A stretch of 64,000 bases of DNA, taken from NCBI RefSeq assembly GCF_001704415.2, contig NC_030817.1:34731550-34795549 (forward strand), given 5' to 3'. The notes beneath the pieces are model-generated. The model was given only the letters and a program-made list of their open reading frames with translations, was not told the DNA's origin and did no database searches. Every line of letters starts with the position of its first letter. Position 1 is the stretch's first letter. The translations under genes and the position numbers were made by a program. Positions 42,336 to 53,863 of this stretch are shown here, one piece after another. The stretch comes from Capra hircus. Taxonomy: Eukaryota > Chordata > Mammalia > Artiodactyla > Bovidae.

Positions 42336-43539
42336 TGGAAAGGTGGGTCAACTCTGAGGCCCACTCATCATTGCTGTGCCATTTTCTAGTCGGACATACT
42401 GTGCAATCTTTTTCCGCTACACGAAAGAAGAGACTCAGAATACACGCCCAAAACAAGCACAGTTTAATGCTACCTGCTGTCCTCCTGTGATCAAAAAGAA
42501 GAAGGTTCATATTAAATAAAAGGGCTAAGGTTCTTCACCAATACAGGCAGGGCTGGGTGCAATCTAACAGTGAAGTCTGGGATGATCTCATGGCCTTTGG
42601 ACTCCTGGGAAGTTGGGTCCTTCTTAATTCACTTGGGAGAAGAAGCTGTCTGAGTGTTGAGGTCTCAGAAGCTGTGATAGCAGTAGGGACAGACCAAGTG
42701 ACTGTCTTAACTCCTCACACAGCTCTGGGGCCCTTCCTTTCAGGGGGCCAGCTAATGCGGTGTGTCTCTAAAGAAGAGCAGCCAGTCATGTAGTCTAGAT
42801 GGTCTTGCCACATCATAGGTGACTGAAGGAAGATAACTCACCTTTTGCAATCATGCTACAGCCATTCCCATGCTTACACTTCAAGTACAGCATTACCACT
42901 GATGTTCAAAATACATATCATAACCAAGTTCATCAGCCATATACATCCCATCAACCTCCTACACTAGAGCACAGTCTGGTGTCCAAAGAAAGAAAATCTG
43001 ATTACAAAGTGGCATTTGCTTAGGGAGACTAAAGCCACTAAGAGGGAAGAGTGTGAAGTCTCTATCATGACGCTACGTTTAACCTAAAGGAGATTCTCCC
43101 TCCTTCTGTGAGGTGTCAGGAAGGCTCTCTGACTTCAAGACCCAGTGGTGACATAACCATTTCAGCTTTGAATGTGTCAATTTCTAGCACTATTAACATG
43201 GAAGTTGAACTATGAAATAGTTTATAGGTATTGATTTCCTTTTGTATTTATTTTTCTAAGCTCAAAATATGTCCAAGTTCTCAGAATCTTATTAAACATT
43301 TGTATACACATCCAGCAAGGAACAAATGTTACTGTTTTAGATTTTATCTCCAGGTTTTTGTTTTTTTTTTCAAAGAAGCAAAATAGAGCATGATGGTTAA
43401 ATGGAGGCTCTCCTTTCCCTCTCCAGCACTATCTGTTCCCTATCCTTTTCTTCTGCAATCAGCTTTCCCTGTTGCTTATCCTCCACGTCCATGGTTTTAA
43501 ATCTTTAAAATGTCTTATGAACATCCATATCCATGGACA
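42336..43539. other. Unassigned non-coding stretch
   Basis: No repeat or exon I can name. The plus-strand frame 42557-42793 (78 codons) has no domain. A T-run lies near 43361-43370. Confidence 0.45.
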
Positions 43540-43709
43540 ACGTATAATACTGCTCTGAGTTTTTAAACTTTTTACACTATAGCTATCATCCTGTGCAAAT
43601 CTTTTGGCAATTTGCTTTTTTTCTTCTCTACATTTTTAGACTTATCCATATTGATACATATACCTCTAGTTCATTCATGCGGCACTGTTTTGTAGCACGA
43701 CATACCATG

Positions 43710-43800
43710 GCTCAGAAGTAGTAGCATCACTAGGGGACTTCAAAAGGCGGAACCCCAAACCCTACTCCATATCTAAAGATCCCCAGGTAGTTTTCACATG
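43710..43800. mobile_element. MER5-like hAT MITE fragment
   Basis: 'GTAGTAGCATCACTAGGGGACTTCAAAAGG', 'GGAACCCCAAACCC' and 'GATCCCCAGGTAGTTTTCACATG' follow the MER5 block order. No ends preserved. Confidence 0.6.
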
Positions 43801-43892
43801 AACTCAGGAAGAAAAAGAAACACTGCTGTTTTTCATTATTTGACAATGCCACAACTTGCTTATACTGTATAATAAACAAACATTATAATGTA

Positions 43893-44108
43893 GGTGTGGT
43901 GGTGGGGTTAAGTCACTAAGTTGTGTCTGACTCATTTGTGACCCCATGGTCTGTAGCTCTCTAGGCTCTTCTGTCCATGGGATTTTCCAGAAGAACACTG
44001 CAGTGGATTGCCAATTCTCTTTCCAAGGGATCTTCCTGACACAGGGATTAAACCCAGGTCTCCTGCATTGCAGGCAGTTTCTTTACCGACTGAGCCACCA
44101 GGGAAGCC
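43893..44108 (-). mobile_element. Bov-tA SINE
   Basis: Reverse orientation: 'GTGGTGGGGTTAAGTCACTA' to 'CCGACTGAGCCACCAGGGAAG', the reversed tRNA head. Confidence 0.94.
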
Positions 44109-44198
44109 AATATATGCGTAAATACGTTTATTGTTCCCCTACTGATGGACATTCAAGTTGTTTCATTTTTTTTTCTGTCAGAAACAATGCTGCAATGA

Positions 44199-44348
44199 GC
44201 ATGCTTGGGGCTGGTGCATGGGGATGACCCAGAGAGATGTTGTGGGGAGGGAGGTGGGAGGGGGGTTCATGTTTGGGAATGCATGTAAGAATTAAAGATT
44301 TTAAAATTAAAAAAATAAAAAACTAAAAAAAAAAAAAAAGAAAAGAAA
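44199..44348 (+). mobile_element. Young L1 3' tail with 19-bp TSD
   Basis: 150 bp of ruminant L1 3' UTR: 'GCTTGGGGCTGGTGCATGGG', 'GATGACCCAGAGAGATG', 'GGGTTCATGTTTGGGAATGC', then 'ATTAAAGATTTTAAAATT' and an A-rich tail. The flanks AGAAACAATGCTGCAATGA (44180-44198) and AGAAACAGTGCTGCAATGA (44349-44367) form a TSD with one mismatch. This tail type is the one seen at the start of the 36654 insertion. Confidence 0.93.
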
Positions 44349-44850
44349 AGAAACAGTGCTGCAATGAATATCCTTATGCACCTTAAAGTGCACATGCATA
44401 ATAGTTTTGCAGGGTAATTACTTGAAAGTAGAAATGCAAAGTTGAAAGTATGTTCATCTGTTCATTTTCAACATGATATTGCCAAATTGCTTTCCAAAGA
44501 GGCTGTGCGAATTTTACACTGCCTTCTGCAGTGTACAATCAGATCCTTGACAACACTTGATACTGTTAAGATCTTTTTGAATGTTGCAAGTCTGATGAGA
44601 TTGAAATTATATCTCATTTGATTTTTTCCTTCTTTTTACAGCTTTATTGAAGTATAATTGACATATATCAAGTTGTACAAAAAGTACGCAATTTGGTGTT
44701 TTGACATATTTACACTCTTGTAAAACCATCACTGCAGTCAAGATAATGAACATGTCTGTCACCTCCCAAATTTTCTCATGTCTTTCTGTAATCTCTCCCT
44801 CCTGCTCCTCCCCCTACTCCAGGCACCGCTGATTTGCTTTCTGTCACTAT

Positions 44851-45128
44851 GCTGCTGCTGCTGCTAAGTTGCTTCAGTCGTGTCCGACTCTGTGCGACCC
44901 CATAGACGGCAGCCCACCAGGCTCCCCAGTCCCTGGGATTCTCCAGGCAAGAACACTGGAGTGGGTTGCCATTTCCTTCTCCAATGCCTGAAAGTGAGAA
45001 GTGAAAGTGAAGTCTCTCAGTCGTATCCGACTCTTCGCGACCCCATGGACTGCAGCCTACCAGGCTCCTCTGCCCATGGGATTTTCCAGGCAAGAGTACT
45101 GGAGTGGGGTGCCATTGCCTTCTCCATT
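44851..45128 (-). mobile_element. Bov-A2 SINE, full dimer
   Basis: From the tail '(GCT)n AAGTTGCTTCAGTCG' to 'GGGGTGCCATTGCCTTCTC'. Many CpGs are kept ('CGTGTCCGACTCTGTGCGACC', 'CTTCGCGACC'), so it is young. TSD CTGTCACTAT (44841-44850) and CCGTCATTAT (45129-45138). Frames of 86-119 codons are shadows. Confidence 0.96.
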
Positions 45129-46307
45129 CCGTCATTATAGATAGTTTTTAATTTCTATGCTTTTATGTAACTGGAATCATATATACTATATACTCTTTTC
45201 TGTATTACTTCTTTTCCTCAGCATATTTATTTCAAGATTCATCCATGATGTTTCATATATCAATAGCTTATTTGTTTTTAATGCTGAAAAGTATCTGTTA
45301 CATTAATAATACCAGAAATTTGTTTATTCATTCACCTATGGAATGTTGGTGGACATTTGGGTTCTTTTACATTTGTATTACAAATAAACCCACTATGAAT
45401 ATTTGCTACAAGTTTTTGTGTGGACATTTGCATTCATTTCAGCTAGGTAAATACACAGGAATAGAATGGCTAGATTGTGTGGTAAGTATATGCTTTTAAG
45501 AAATTGACAAAGTGTTTTCTGAAAGTAGTTGTATCATTTTACATTTACACCAGAAATAGATGAGCATTTTAACTATTCCATATTCTTGCCCACAACTGGC
45601 AGTAAGTCTTTTTAATTTTAGCCATTTTAATAGGTACATGGTGGTATCACACTGTGGTTTTCATTTTCATTTCCCTGTTGACTCATGATGTTGAGTTCTT
45701 TCATGTACTTATTTACCATTCATCTTATCTTCTCTGATGAAGTGCCTATTCAAATCTTATGGCCATTGTACAAACTGGGCTGCTGGTGTTCTTACTTTTG
45801 CTCTTCAGTGTTTAAAAAAAATTTTTAAATGTATATTCTAGATACAAGTCATATCAAATATATGATTTTCAAATATTTTCTCTCAGTTCATGAATTGTCA
45901 TTTCATTCTCTTGGGTTGTCTTTCAAAAAACAGAAGTTTTAATTTTGATGATGTCCAGGCTATTGAATTTTTCTTTCACATTTGGAACTTTTTTAGTGTC
46001 TTTCAGTAATTTTTCTCTTTTAGTTTCAATGTACAGGTCTTGTATCTTTTGTCAAATTTATTTCCAAGTATTTCATATTTTTTAAAATGTCATAAATATT
46101 TTCAATATATAATTATGCATTGCTAATATGAAGAAGCATAATTATTTTTAACTATTCATTTTAGTAGTTTGATGACTTGGTGGATTTTTCTCCATACATA
46201 ATCATGATGTCTACAAATGCAATTTTACTTCTTCCTTTGCAGTTTTTATTTATGTTATTTATTTAGTTAGATTTGTTGGCTTATTTAGTGGTCCCTCTAG
46301 GGATTAT

Positions 46308-46524
46308 ACGAACTTCCCTGGTGGCTCAGATGGTAAAGCATCTGCCTACAATGTGGGAGACCCAGGTTCGAACCCTGGGTTGGGAAGATCCTGTGGAGAA
46401 GGAAATGGCAACCCTCTCCAGTACTCTTGCCTGGAAAATCCCATGGACAGAGGAGCGTTGTAGGCTACAGTCCATGGGGTGGTAAAGAGTCGGACACAAC
46501 TGAGCAACTTCACTTTCACCTTCT
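46308..46524 (+). mobile_element. Bov-tA SINE with exact 10-bp TSD
   Basis: From 'CGAACTTCCCTGGTGGCTCAG' to 'CGGACACAACTGAGCAACTTC'. TAGGGATTAT is repeated at 46298-46307 and 46525-46534. Complete layout with intact B-box-like 'GGTTCGAACCC'. Confidence 0.96.
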
Positions 46525-47182
46525 TAGGGATTATGATACATATCTGTAATTAGTCACAGTTCAACTTCAAGTGATGGCTTACTTCTTTATGTAGAGCATA
46601 AGAACCTTACGCCAACATACTACCATTTCCCCCTCCAGGCCTTTGGGTGTTATTTGTTCTCATACATTTTACTTCTACATATGTTATAAATCTCACAATA
46701 TATTTGTTATGATTCTGGTCTTAGATGGTCAGTTATCATTTAAAATAATTAAAAATGAAAAAAACTTTGTTGTGTTTACAGGTGTGCCTCATACTTCTGT
46801 ATAAATTCAGATTTCCATCTGGTTTTGGTTTTCTTCTGCCAGAAGGACTTCCTTCAACATTTCCAGAATGCTAACTTGTGGTGCAATTCTTAGCTTTTAT
46901 ATGTTTGAAAGTCTCTGCTTCACCTTTGCTTTTGATAAATATTTTTGTTGGCTAAAGAATTCTAGATGTCTGGTATTTATTTTACGTACTTCAAAGATGA
47001 TGCTCCATTGTTTCCTGGCTTGCACTGCTTCTGATGACTGAATCTGTTGTAATTTTTAGTCTTTGATTTTCTGAAAATGATATTTTTCTGCTTTAGCTGC
47101 TTTTATGTTTTTTCTTTTTATCATTAGTTTTAAGCAACTTAATTAAGATATCTCTAGTCCTCCAAACCAGCCTATCTGTCAT

Positions 47183-47660
47183 CTCAGTTCAGTTCAGTCA
47201 CTCAGTCACGTCTGACTCTTTGCGACCCCATGGACTACAGCACACCAGGCTTCCCTGTCCATCACCAACTCCCGGAGCCTACTCAAACTCGTCCATTGAG
47301 TCGGTGATGCCATCCAACCATTTCATCCTCTGTCATCCCCTTCTCCTCCTGCCCTCAATCTTTCCCAGCATACGTGTCTTTTCTAATGAGTCAGTTCTTC
47401 ACATCAGGTGACCAACAATTGTAGTTTCAGCTTCAGCATCAGTCCTTCCAATGAATATTCAGGACTGATTTCCTTTGGGATGGACTAGTTTGATCTCCCT
47501 GCAGGCCAAGGGACTCTCAAGAGTCTTCTCCAACACCATATTTCAAAAGCATCAATTCTTCGGCACTCAGGTTTCTTTATAGTCCAACTCTCACATTCAT
47601 ACATGACTACTGGAAAATCCATAGCTTTGACTAGATGGACCTTTGTTGGCAAAGTATCCA
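47183..47660 (-). mobile_element. BovB LINE 3' fragment, minus strand
   Basis: Reversed 3' tail 'CAGTTCAGTTCAGTCACTCAG', then 'CGTCCATTGAGTCGGTGATG' and on to 'GATGGACCTTTGTTGGCAAAG'. 5'-truncated at about 480 bp. Confidence 0.93.
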
Positions 47661-48899
47661 TTTTCCTATAAAATATTCATAGGCTTGATTTGGGCTTGAT
47701 CTGGATTTAGGGTGTGAATGTAGTACTTGAATGAGATGAACAAGTAGTTGAATCTTTTTTTCCTGCCAAGAGCATCTAATCAGGCTAGAGTCCTTCAAGT
47801 CAGTATTCTGATTAAATGCCCCAATTATCAGTTAATTGCTAGAGAATAGATGCAACTGACTCATTTATCTTACAAATTCCAACTTGGAAGCCTCCAATGA
47901 ACAAGAATAATTCTACCTCCACAGTTTGTTGAATGTCAGGCTAAACCTGGTCAATGTCACTGTAAAATACGTCCTCAGGCATCACAACTTAGCACATAGC
48001 ACTAAAGAGATTTAACATTAATAAGGTGTTTTGAAAGAATGCAATCACAGCGGAGAGCGAAAATCCAATAGTGCAAACCACATGGATCCACACTTTCCAA
48101 GATAAATACTTCGCATGCCTCCTTAATTAAAGTCATTAATGATAATTAACCTCATGGGGGAAATGACTCATCCAACTGGTAAAAATACACTTGGTTTCAT
48201 GGTCTACTGTATTCTTTCTAAGGTTACAGACGGACTGTCTTTCCTTGTACACATATGTACTCACCTGACAAGAAAGAAGACAGAAAGTTGTCGATGGCCT
48301 TTCTGTAAAGTTTTGAAAGAATCAGAATAAAAATCTGATGCTGTATACTGATCTCTCCCAAACAAGCCTGTTGCTTTCCCATGGAAAGCACACCAGTTCT
48401 GTTGACTTAAACATACAGTGGATGACCAGTGATAAATAATGCAAGGTTTACTCACTTTATTGGCTTGCTCAGGAAAATCAGTCTAAGGACTCAAATTTAT
48501 TGTTCATTGAAATGCACAGATCAATTAATATGCATTGTTTACTCCTGGATTTTAATCAGATTTGAAACAAATGCACTGCATTATGTCACGATGAGGGAGT
48601 AAGACGTGCACAAGTTCCCAGCACAGAGGCAGAACCCTTCCATTTTCTTATTTTGAGTATAGACCTGATGGCAAAGAGGAATATCCTATGAGTTTCACTG
48701 TCCACATAATTGACACCACCACCCACCCCTCCTTTCTTGTCCATGGAGAATCAAGGCAAATTCAGTAAGTAAGGGATGGGCGAACTCTTCCTTTGCCTCT
48801 AGAGGGGGGAGACCACAAAGGTTTGGGAGCCTGTTTAATTAAAGCAACAGGGGTAGTCCATGAATATTCTGTTAAAAACAGATTGAGGTAACTCTTTAC
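47661..48899. other. Repeat-poor stretch, candidate conserved non-coding DNA
   Basis: No repeat I can name. 48110-48180 has clustered TAAT/ATTA cores ('TTAATTAAAGTCATTAATGATAATTAACC') beside a TGACTCA motif, a composition often seen in developmental enhancers. That is only a suggestion. Short frames at 48139-48330 and 48261-48455 have no domain. Confidence 0.4.
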
Positions 48900-50442
48900 T
48901 AGTCAGTATGTGAGCCAAGAACTTTCAGATGTACAAGCTGGATTTAGAAAAGTCAGAGAAACCAGAGATCAAATGGCGAATATCCATTGGATCATAGAGA
49001 AAGCAAGGAAATTCCAGAAAAATATCTAATTTTGCTTCACTGACTATGTTAAAGCATTTGACTGTGTTCAGTTCAGTTCAGTTCAGTCACTCAATCGTGT
49101 CTGACTCTTTGTGACCACATGAACTGCAGCACGCCAGGCCTCCCTGTCCATCACCTACTCCCGGAGTTCACTCAGATTCACCTCCATCGAGTCAGTGATG
49201 CCATCCAGCCATCTCATCCTCTGTCATCCTCTTTTCCTCCTGCCCCCAATCCCTCCCAACATCAAAGTCTTTTCCAATGAGTCAACTCTTTGCATGAGGT
49301 GGCCAAAGTACTGGAGTTTCAGCTTTAGCATCATTCCTTCCAAAGAAATCCCAGGGCTGATCTCCTTCAGAATGGACTGTTTGGATCTCCTTGCAGTCCA
49401 AGGTGGGTCACAACAAATTGTGGAAAATTCTTGGAGATAGGAATGCCAGACCACCTTACCTGTCTCCTGAGAAACCTGTATGCAGGTCAAGAAGCAAAGT
49501 CAGAACCAATGAACTAGTTCAGAATTGGGAGAGGAGCTTGGCAAGGCTGTAGATCATCACCCTGCTCTTTTAACTCCTATGCAGAGTACATTATGCAAAT
49601 TGCCAGGATGGATGAATCCCAAGCTGGAATCAAGATTGCTGGGAGACATATCAACAGCCTCTGGTATGCAGATGATAGCAACATAATGGCAGAAAGTGAA
49701 GATGAATTTAGAAGCCTCTTGATGAAGGTGAAAGAGGAGAGTGAAAAAGCTGGCTTAAAATTCAACATTCAAAAAACTAAGATCATGGCATCCAGTCCCA
49801 TTACTTCATGCAAATAGTTGGGGGGGAAAAGTGGAAACAGTGACAGATTTTATTTTCGTGGGTTCCAAAATCACTCTGGATGGTGACTGCAGCCATGAAA
49901 TTAAAAAGTGTTTGCTCCCTGGAAGGAGAGCAGTGACAAACCAAGACAGTGTATTAAAAAGAAGAGCCATCACTTTGCGGACAAAGGTCTATATAGTCGA
50001 AACAATGGTTTTTCTAGTAGTCATGTATGGAAGTAAGAGTTGGACCATAAAGAAGCCTGAGAGCCAAAGAATTCATGCTTTTGAATTGTGACACTAGGGA
50101 AGACTCTTGAGAGTCCCTTGGACTTCAAGGAGATCAAACCAGTCAATCTTAAAAGGAAATCAAGCCTGAATATTCATTGGAAGGACTGATGCTGAAACTG
50201 AAGCTCCAATATGTTGGCCACGTGATGCAAAGAAATGACTCATTGGGAAAGATCCTGATGCTGGAAGAAACTGAGGGCAGAAGGAGAGCGGGGGGACAGA
50301 AGATGAGATGGTTGGATGGCATCATTGGCACAGTGGACATGAGTTTGAGCAAACTTTAGAAAACGGTAAAGGACAGAGAAGCCTGGCATGCTGTAGTCCA
50401 CAGGGTCGCAAAAAGTTAGATATGACAGCAACTGAACAACAC
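48900..50442 (+). mobile_element. BovB LINE, plus strand, interrupted by another BovB
   Basis: Older, diverged BovB. The RT start region ('CCAAGAACTTTCAGATGTAC', 'GCTGGATTTAGAAAAG') runs to 'AAAGCATTTGACTGTG' at 49066; the palm continues at 49403 ('GTGGGTCACAACAAATTGTG'). Motif C reads 'WYADDSNIMAES' in the frame 49593-49817. The C-terminal domain follows (49831-50091). The 3' end is degraded near 50440. Several stops; dead. Confidence 0.93.
49067..49402 (-). mobile_element. BovB LINE 3' fragment nested inside an older BovB
   Basis: A 336-bp reversed BovB 3' end, from 'TTCAGTTCAGTTCAGTTCAG' to 'GGATCTCCTTGCAGTCCAAG'. Removing it rejoins the host palm codons (GACTGTG then GGTCACAAC). Only about 3-4 bases (GTG) are shared at the junctions, so the TSD is short or absent. 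It is less diverged than its host. Confidence 0.93.
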
Positions 50443-50879
50443 CAGGGTTTATGTCATCTCCTAAAAATCAAGTCATATGAATGGTGGTCACTTTTGTGTG
50501 GCATAGTGGATGCAGTGCTGTGTCATCCAGTTCCTACTTTCAGGATCTTGGACACTCATTTCTTCAATTTTCTAGTGTTGGCTGATGAAGTCTCACAGCT
50601 CAGTTACCCTCTAGGAATTGCCAGCAACTGAATGGAGTGACAGGATACAAAGTTATGCCTCCTTCTTTTCCAGGCTGATTGTTATCAAAAGACCATGTGG
50701 GTCTGGATAAGAAGCACCTCAGCATTACCCAGTGAGGACAAAAGACATATTAGTTTTGTAGGACTTCTGGGGCATTTGAGTAATGGTGCTGGTGGAAATT
50801 TTCAGTAAGAACTGGGTTGACTTTTTGTGTATTATCCTGGCCAATGTGATTCCAGATTATTTAATATAAAAAAGTGATG
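50443..50879. other. Unassigned non-coding stretch
   Basis: No repeat or exon recognised between the BovB and the L1. Confidence 0.45.
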
Positions 50880-51640
50880 GCCAATCAAAATATGGGCAGA
50901 AGATCTAAATAGACATTTTTCCAAGAAACATACAGATGGCTAACAGGCATATGAAGAGATGTTCAACATCACTAATTATTAGAGAAATGCAAATCAAAAC
51001 TACACTGAGGTATCACCTCATACTGGTTAGAATGGCCACCATCAAAAAATCTACAAACAATAAACACTGGGGAGGCTGTGGAGAAGGGCTTCCCTGATAG
51101 CTCAGCTGGTAAAGAATCTGCCTGCAATACGAGAGACCTGGGTTCGATCCCTGAGTTGGGAAGATCCCCTGGAGAAGGGAAAGGCTACCCACTCCAGTAT
51201 TCTGGCCTGGAGAATTCCGTGGACTGTATAGTCTACAGGGTCACAAAGAGTCAGACACGACTGAGTGACTTTCACTCACTTCACTCACTCACTCAGGGTG
51301 TGGAGAAAAGGGAACCCTCCTACACGGTTGGTGGGAATGTAAATTGGTGCAGCCACTGTGGAAAGCAGTATGGAGGTTCCTTAAAACTAAAAATAGTTAC
51401 CATATGATCCAGCAACCTCACTCCTGGGTATATGTATGAAAAAAATGAAAACATTAATTTGAAAAGATACATGCATCGCAGCATTCCTAGCAGCAATAAT
51501 TATAATAGCCAAGACATGGAAACAACCCAAGTGTGCATCAACAGATGACTGCATTAAGAAGACGTGGTTTATATAATGAAATACTACTCAGCCATAAAAA
51601 GAATGAAGTACTGACATTTGCAGCAATGTGGATGAATTCA
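50880..51640 (+). mobile_element. L1 ORF2 C-terminal fragment, plus strand, split by a Bov-tA
   Basis: 'AAAATATGGGCAGAAGATCTAAATAGACATTTTTCC', 'CATACAGATGGCTAACAGGCATATG', 'GCAAATCAAAACTACACTGAGG', then after the SINE 'CGGTTGGTGGGAATGTAAATTGG', 'GACATGGAAACAACCCAAGTG', 'GCAGCAATGTGGATG'. Lacks both the 5' portion and the 3' UTR and tail, so it is a truncated remnant. Confidence 0.9.
51086..51294 (+). mobile_element. Bov-tA SINE nested in L1 with 13-bp TSD
   Basis: From 'GGGCTTCCCTGATAGCTCAG' to 'CTTCACTCACTCACTC'. AGGCTGTGGAGAA (51073-51085) and AGGGTGTGGAGAA (51295-51307) are the TSD with one mismatch, both reading as L1. Confidence 0.95.
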
Positions 51641-52298
51641 TTAATCAGTGTTTGTTTGTTTGTCTTTTCTTCAGTCCAGTATCATAATGGAGCAAAACTC
51701 ATACCAACTAGGAGTAATATAAGCACTAAGTTTTACATCAAAATCATTATTGCCTGGGTGTGTCAAGAAATTTCACGGGGAAAAAGATGAAACATAGTAG
51801 AATCTTTAGAGACAATAAAAATGAGAAAAATGAAAGGAGGGAGTGGGTAACATTCCAATAAACTATGGTACAAAATCGTAAAGATGAGATGTACCTTTTG
51901 CTCCTAGGAAGATGGGATCCTTTAGGCACTTCTCAAAAAGCACTCAAGATGATGTTAACAGCCATAGCTTTGAGCTGGTGCTGAAGCTTTCAACAAGAAC
52001 TGCTCGTATCTGCTTCTCAAGAGTCTCCAATACTTCTCAATAGGTACTGGCGTGATTTATGCTGGAACAGCAGGTTTAACTTGTCATCATGCATCAACCC
52101 TCACCCCCTGAGACGTTCTCTTCAGGTGCCAGTGATGGAAAAAGCAGCCGCTCTTCCTTAGTTTCCACACCTTACCTTGCCATATTCTTCAGAAGAAGTC
52201 AGGGTGAGCACAGGCTTGTCCAGTATCCCTCTGCCTCTCTTGTCAGCCACCATGGTTAAAACCAGAAAATGCATACCCACATCAGAAATGAATTATGC
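51641..52298. other. Unassigned non-coding stretch
   Basis: Starts with a short GTTT repeat. No exon recognised. 52299-52309 is the left TSD of the BovB. Confidence 0.45.
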
Positions 52299-52309
52299 AC
52301 CCAGCCTCT

Positions 52310-53414
52310 TGGATCAGCAGCCATTGGATCATCAAAAAAGCAAGAGAGTTCCAGAAAAATATCTACTTCTGCTTTATAGATTATGCCAAAGCCTTTGTGT
52401 GGATCACAACAAATTCTGGAAAATTCTAAGAGAGATGGGAATACCAGACCACCTTACCTGCCTCCTGAGAAATCTATATGCAGGTCAAGAAGCAACAGTT
52501 AGAACTGGACATGGAACAACAGACTGGTTCCAAATCGAGAAAGGAGTATGTTAAGGCTGTATATGGTCACCCTGCTTATTTAACTTATATGCAGAATACA
52601 TGCAAAATGCCAGGCTGGATGAAGCACAAGCTGGAATCAAGATTGTGGGGAGAAATATCAATAACCTTAGATATGCAGATGACACCACCCTTATGGCAGA
52701 AAGTGAAGAAGAACTAAAGAGCCTCTTGATGAAAGTGAAAGAGGAGAGTGAAAAAGTTGGCTTAAAACTCAGCATTCAGAAAACTAAGATCATGGCATCC
52801 AGTCCCATCATTTCATGGCAAATAGATGGGAAAACAAAGAGAGATTTTATTTTGGGGGGCTCCCAAATCACTGCAGATGGTGACTGCAGCCATAAAATTA
52901 AAAGACGCTTGCTCCTTGAAAGAAAAGCTATGACCAACCTAGACAGCATATTAAAAAAGCAGAGACATTATTTTGCCAACAAAGTTCCATCTTGTCAAAG
53001 CCATGGTTTTTCCAATAGTTGTGTTGGACTATAAGGAAAGCTGAGTGCCGAAGAATTGATGCTTTTGAACTGTGGTGTTGGAGAAGAGTCTTGAGAGTCC
53101 CTTGGATTGTAAGGAGATCCAACCAGTCCATCCCAAAGGAAATCAGTCCTGAATATTCATTGGAAGGACTGATGCAAAAACTGAAACTCCAGTATTTTGG
53201 TCACCTGATACAAAAAACTGACTCATTGGAAAAGACCCTGATGCTGGGAAAGATTAAAATCGGGAGGAGAAGGGGACGACAGAGATGGTTGGATGGCATC
53301 ACCAACTCAATGGACATGAGTTTGAGTAAGCTCTGGGAGTTGGTGATGAACAGGGAAGCCTGGCGTGCTGCAGTCCATGGGGTTGGACATGACTGAGCAA
53401 CTGAACTGAGCTGA
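52310..53414 (+). mobile_element. BovB LINE, plus strand, with exact 11-bp TSD
   Basis: A 1.1-kb 5'-truncated BovB from the RT palm to the canonical 3' end ('GACATGACTGAGCAACTGAACTGAGCTGA'). ACCCAGCCTCT is repeated at 52299-52309 and 53415-53425. Frames: 52177-52554, 52600-53034 with 'NLRYADDTTLMAESEEE', 53019-53396 with 'ELWCWRRVLRVPW'. An in-frame break lies near 52550 ('GAGTATGTTAAGG'), so it is inactive. The clean TSD and tail point to a relatively recent insertion. Confidence 0.96.
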
Positions 53415-53425
53415 ACCCAGCCTCT

Positions 53426-53568
53426 AATAACAAATCTCAACTGTATCCCTTCTTTAGGCATGGATTCTTTTGCTATTCAAAGGTAAACAACGTTTCCTTC
53501 TCACCAGTTAGTGGAAAAAGCTGAAACTGCTCTTTCCAAACCATCCATTGTTTCCATTTGGAAACTAT
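53426..53568. other. Unassigned spacer
   Basis: Short unique-looking spacer between BovB and Bov-A2. Confidence 0.4.
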
Positions 53569-53579
53569 TAACCTGTATC

Positions 53580-53852
53580 TGCTGCTGCTGCTAAGTCACT
53601 TCAGTCGTGTCCAACTCTGTGCATCCCCATAGACGGCAGCCCACCAGGCTCCCCCGTCCCTGGGATTCTCCAGGCAAGAACACTGGAGTGGGTTGCCATT
53701 TCCTTCTCCAATGCATGAAAGTGACAAGTGAAAGTGAAGTCACTCAGTCGTGTCTGATTCTTAGCGACCCCATGGACTGCCGCCTACCAGGCTCCTCCGT
53801 CTATGGATTTTCCAGACAAGAGTACTGGAGTGGGGTGTCATTGCCTTCTCCA
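53580..53852 (-). mobile_element. Bov-A2 SINE with exact 11-bp TSD
   Basis: Reversed dimer, 'TGCTGCTGCTGCTAAGTCAC' to 'GTCATTGCCTTCTCCA'. TAACCTGTATC lies at 53569-53579 and 53853-53863. Confidence 0.96.
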
Positions 53853-53863
53853 TAACCTGTATC

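Larger units (their letters stand above)
43540..44640 (-). mobile_element. Old L1, minus strand, mosaic with three nested elements
   Basis: Antisense L1 blocks: 'GGCAATTTGCTTTTTTTC', 'CCTCTAGTTCATTCATG', 'CCCCTACTGATGGACATTCAAGTTG', 'CAATGCTGCAATGA', 'CAAATTGCTTTCCAAAGAGGCTGTGC'. Interrupted by a MER5-like piece (43710-43800), a Bov-tA (43893-44108) and a young L1 tail (44199-44348). It probably forms one old element with the L1 that follows. Confidence 0.8.
44641..47182 (-). mobile_element. Old L1, minus strand, with nested Bov-A2 and Bov-tA
   Basis: Antisense L1 3' UTR ('TTTATTGAAGTATAATTGACATATATCAAG', 'GTGTTTTGACATATTTACAC') running into ORF2 antisense ('GCTTCACCTTTGCTTTTGAT', 'GAATTCTAGATGTCTGG', 'GATGCTCCATTGTTTCC', 'AGTTTTAAGCAACTTAATTA'). 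Diverged; several short frames have no meaning. Later insertions are at 44851-45128 and 46308-46524. The right edge is cut by a BovB. Confidence 0.82.

Noticed and set aside
46308..46524. tRNA-like sequence with A- and B-box-like motifs
   Set aside because: It is the tRNA-derived head of a Bov-tA. No cloverleaf gene with mature 3' end is present here or at the other SINEs.
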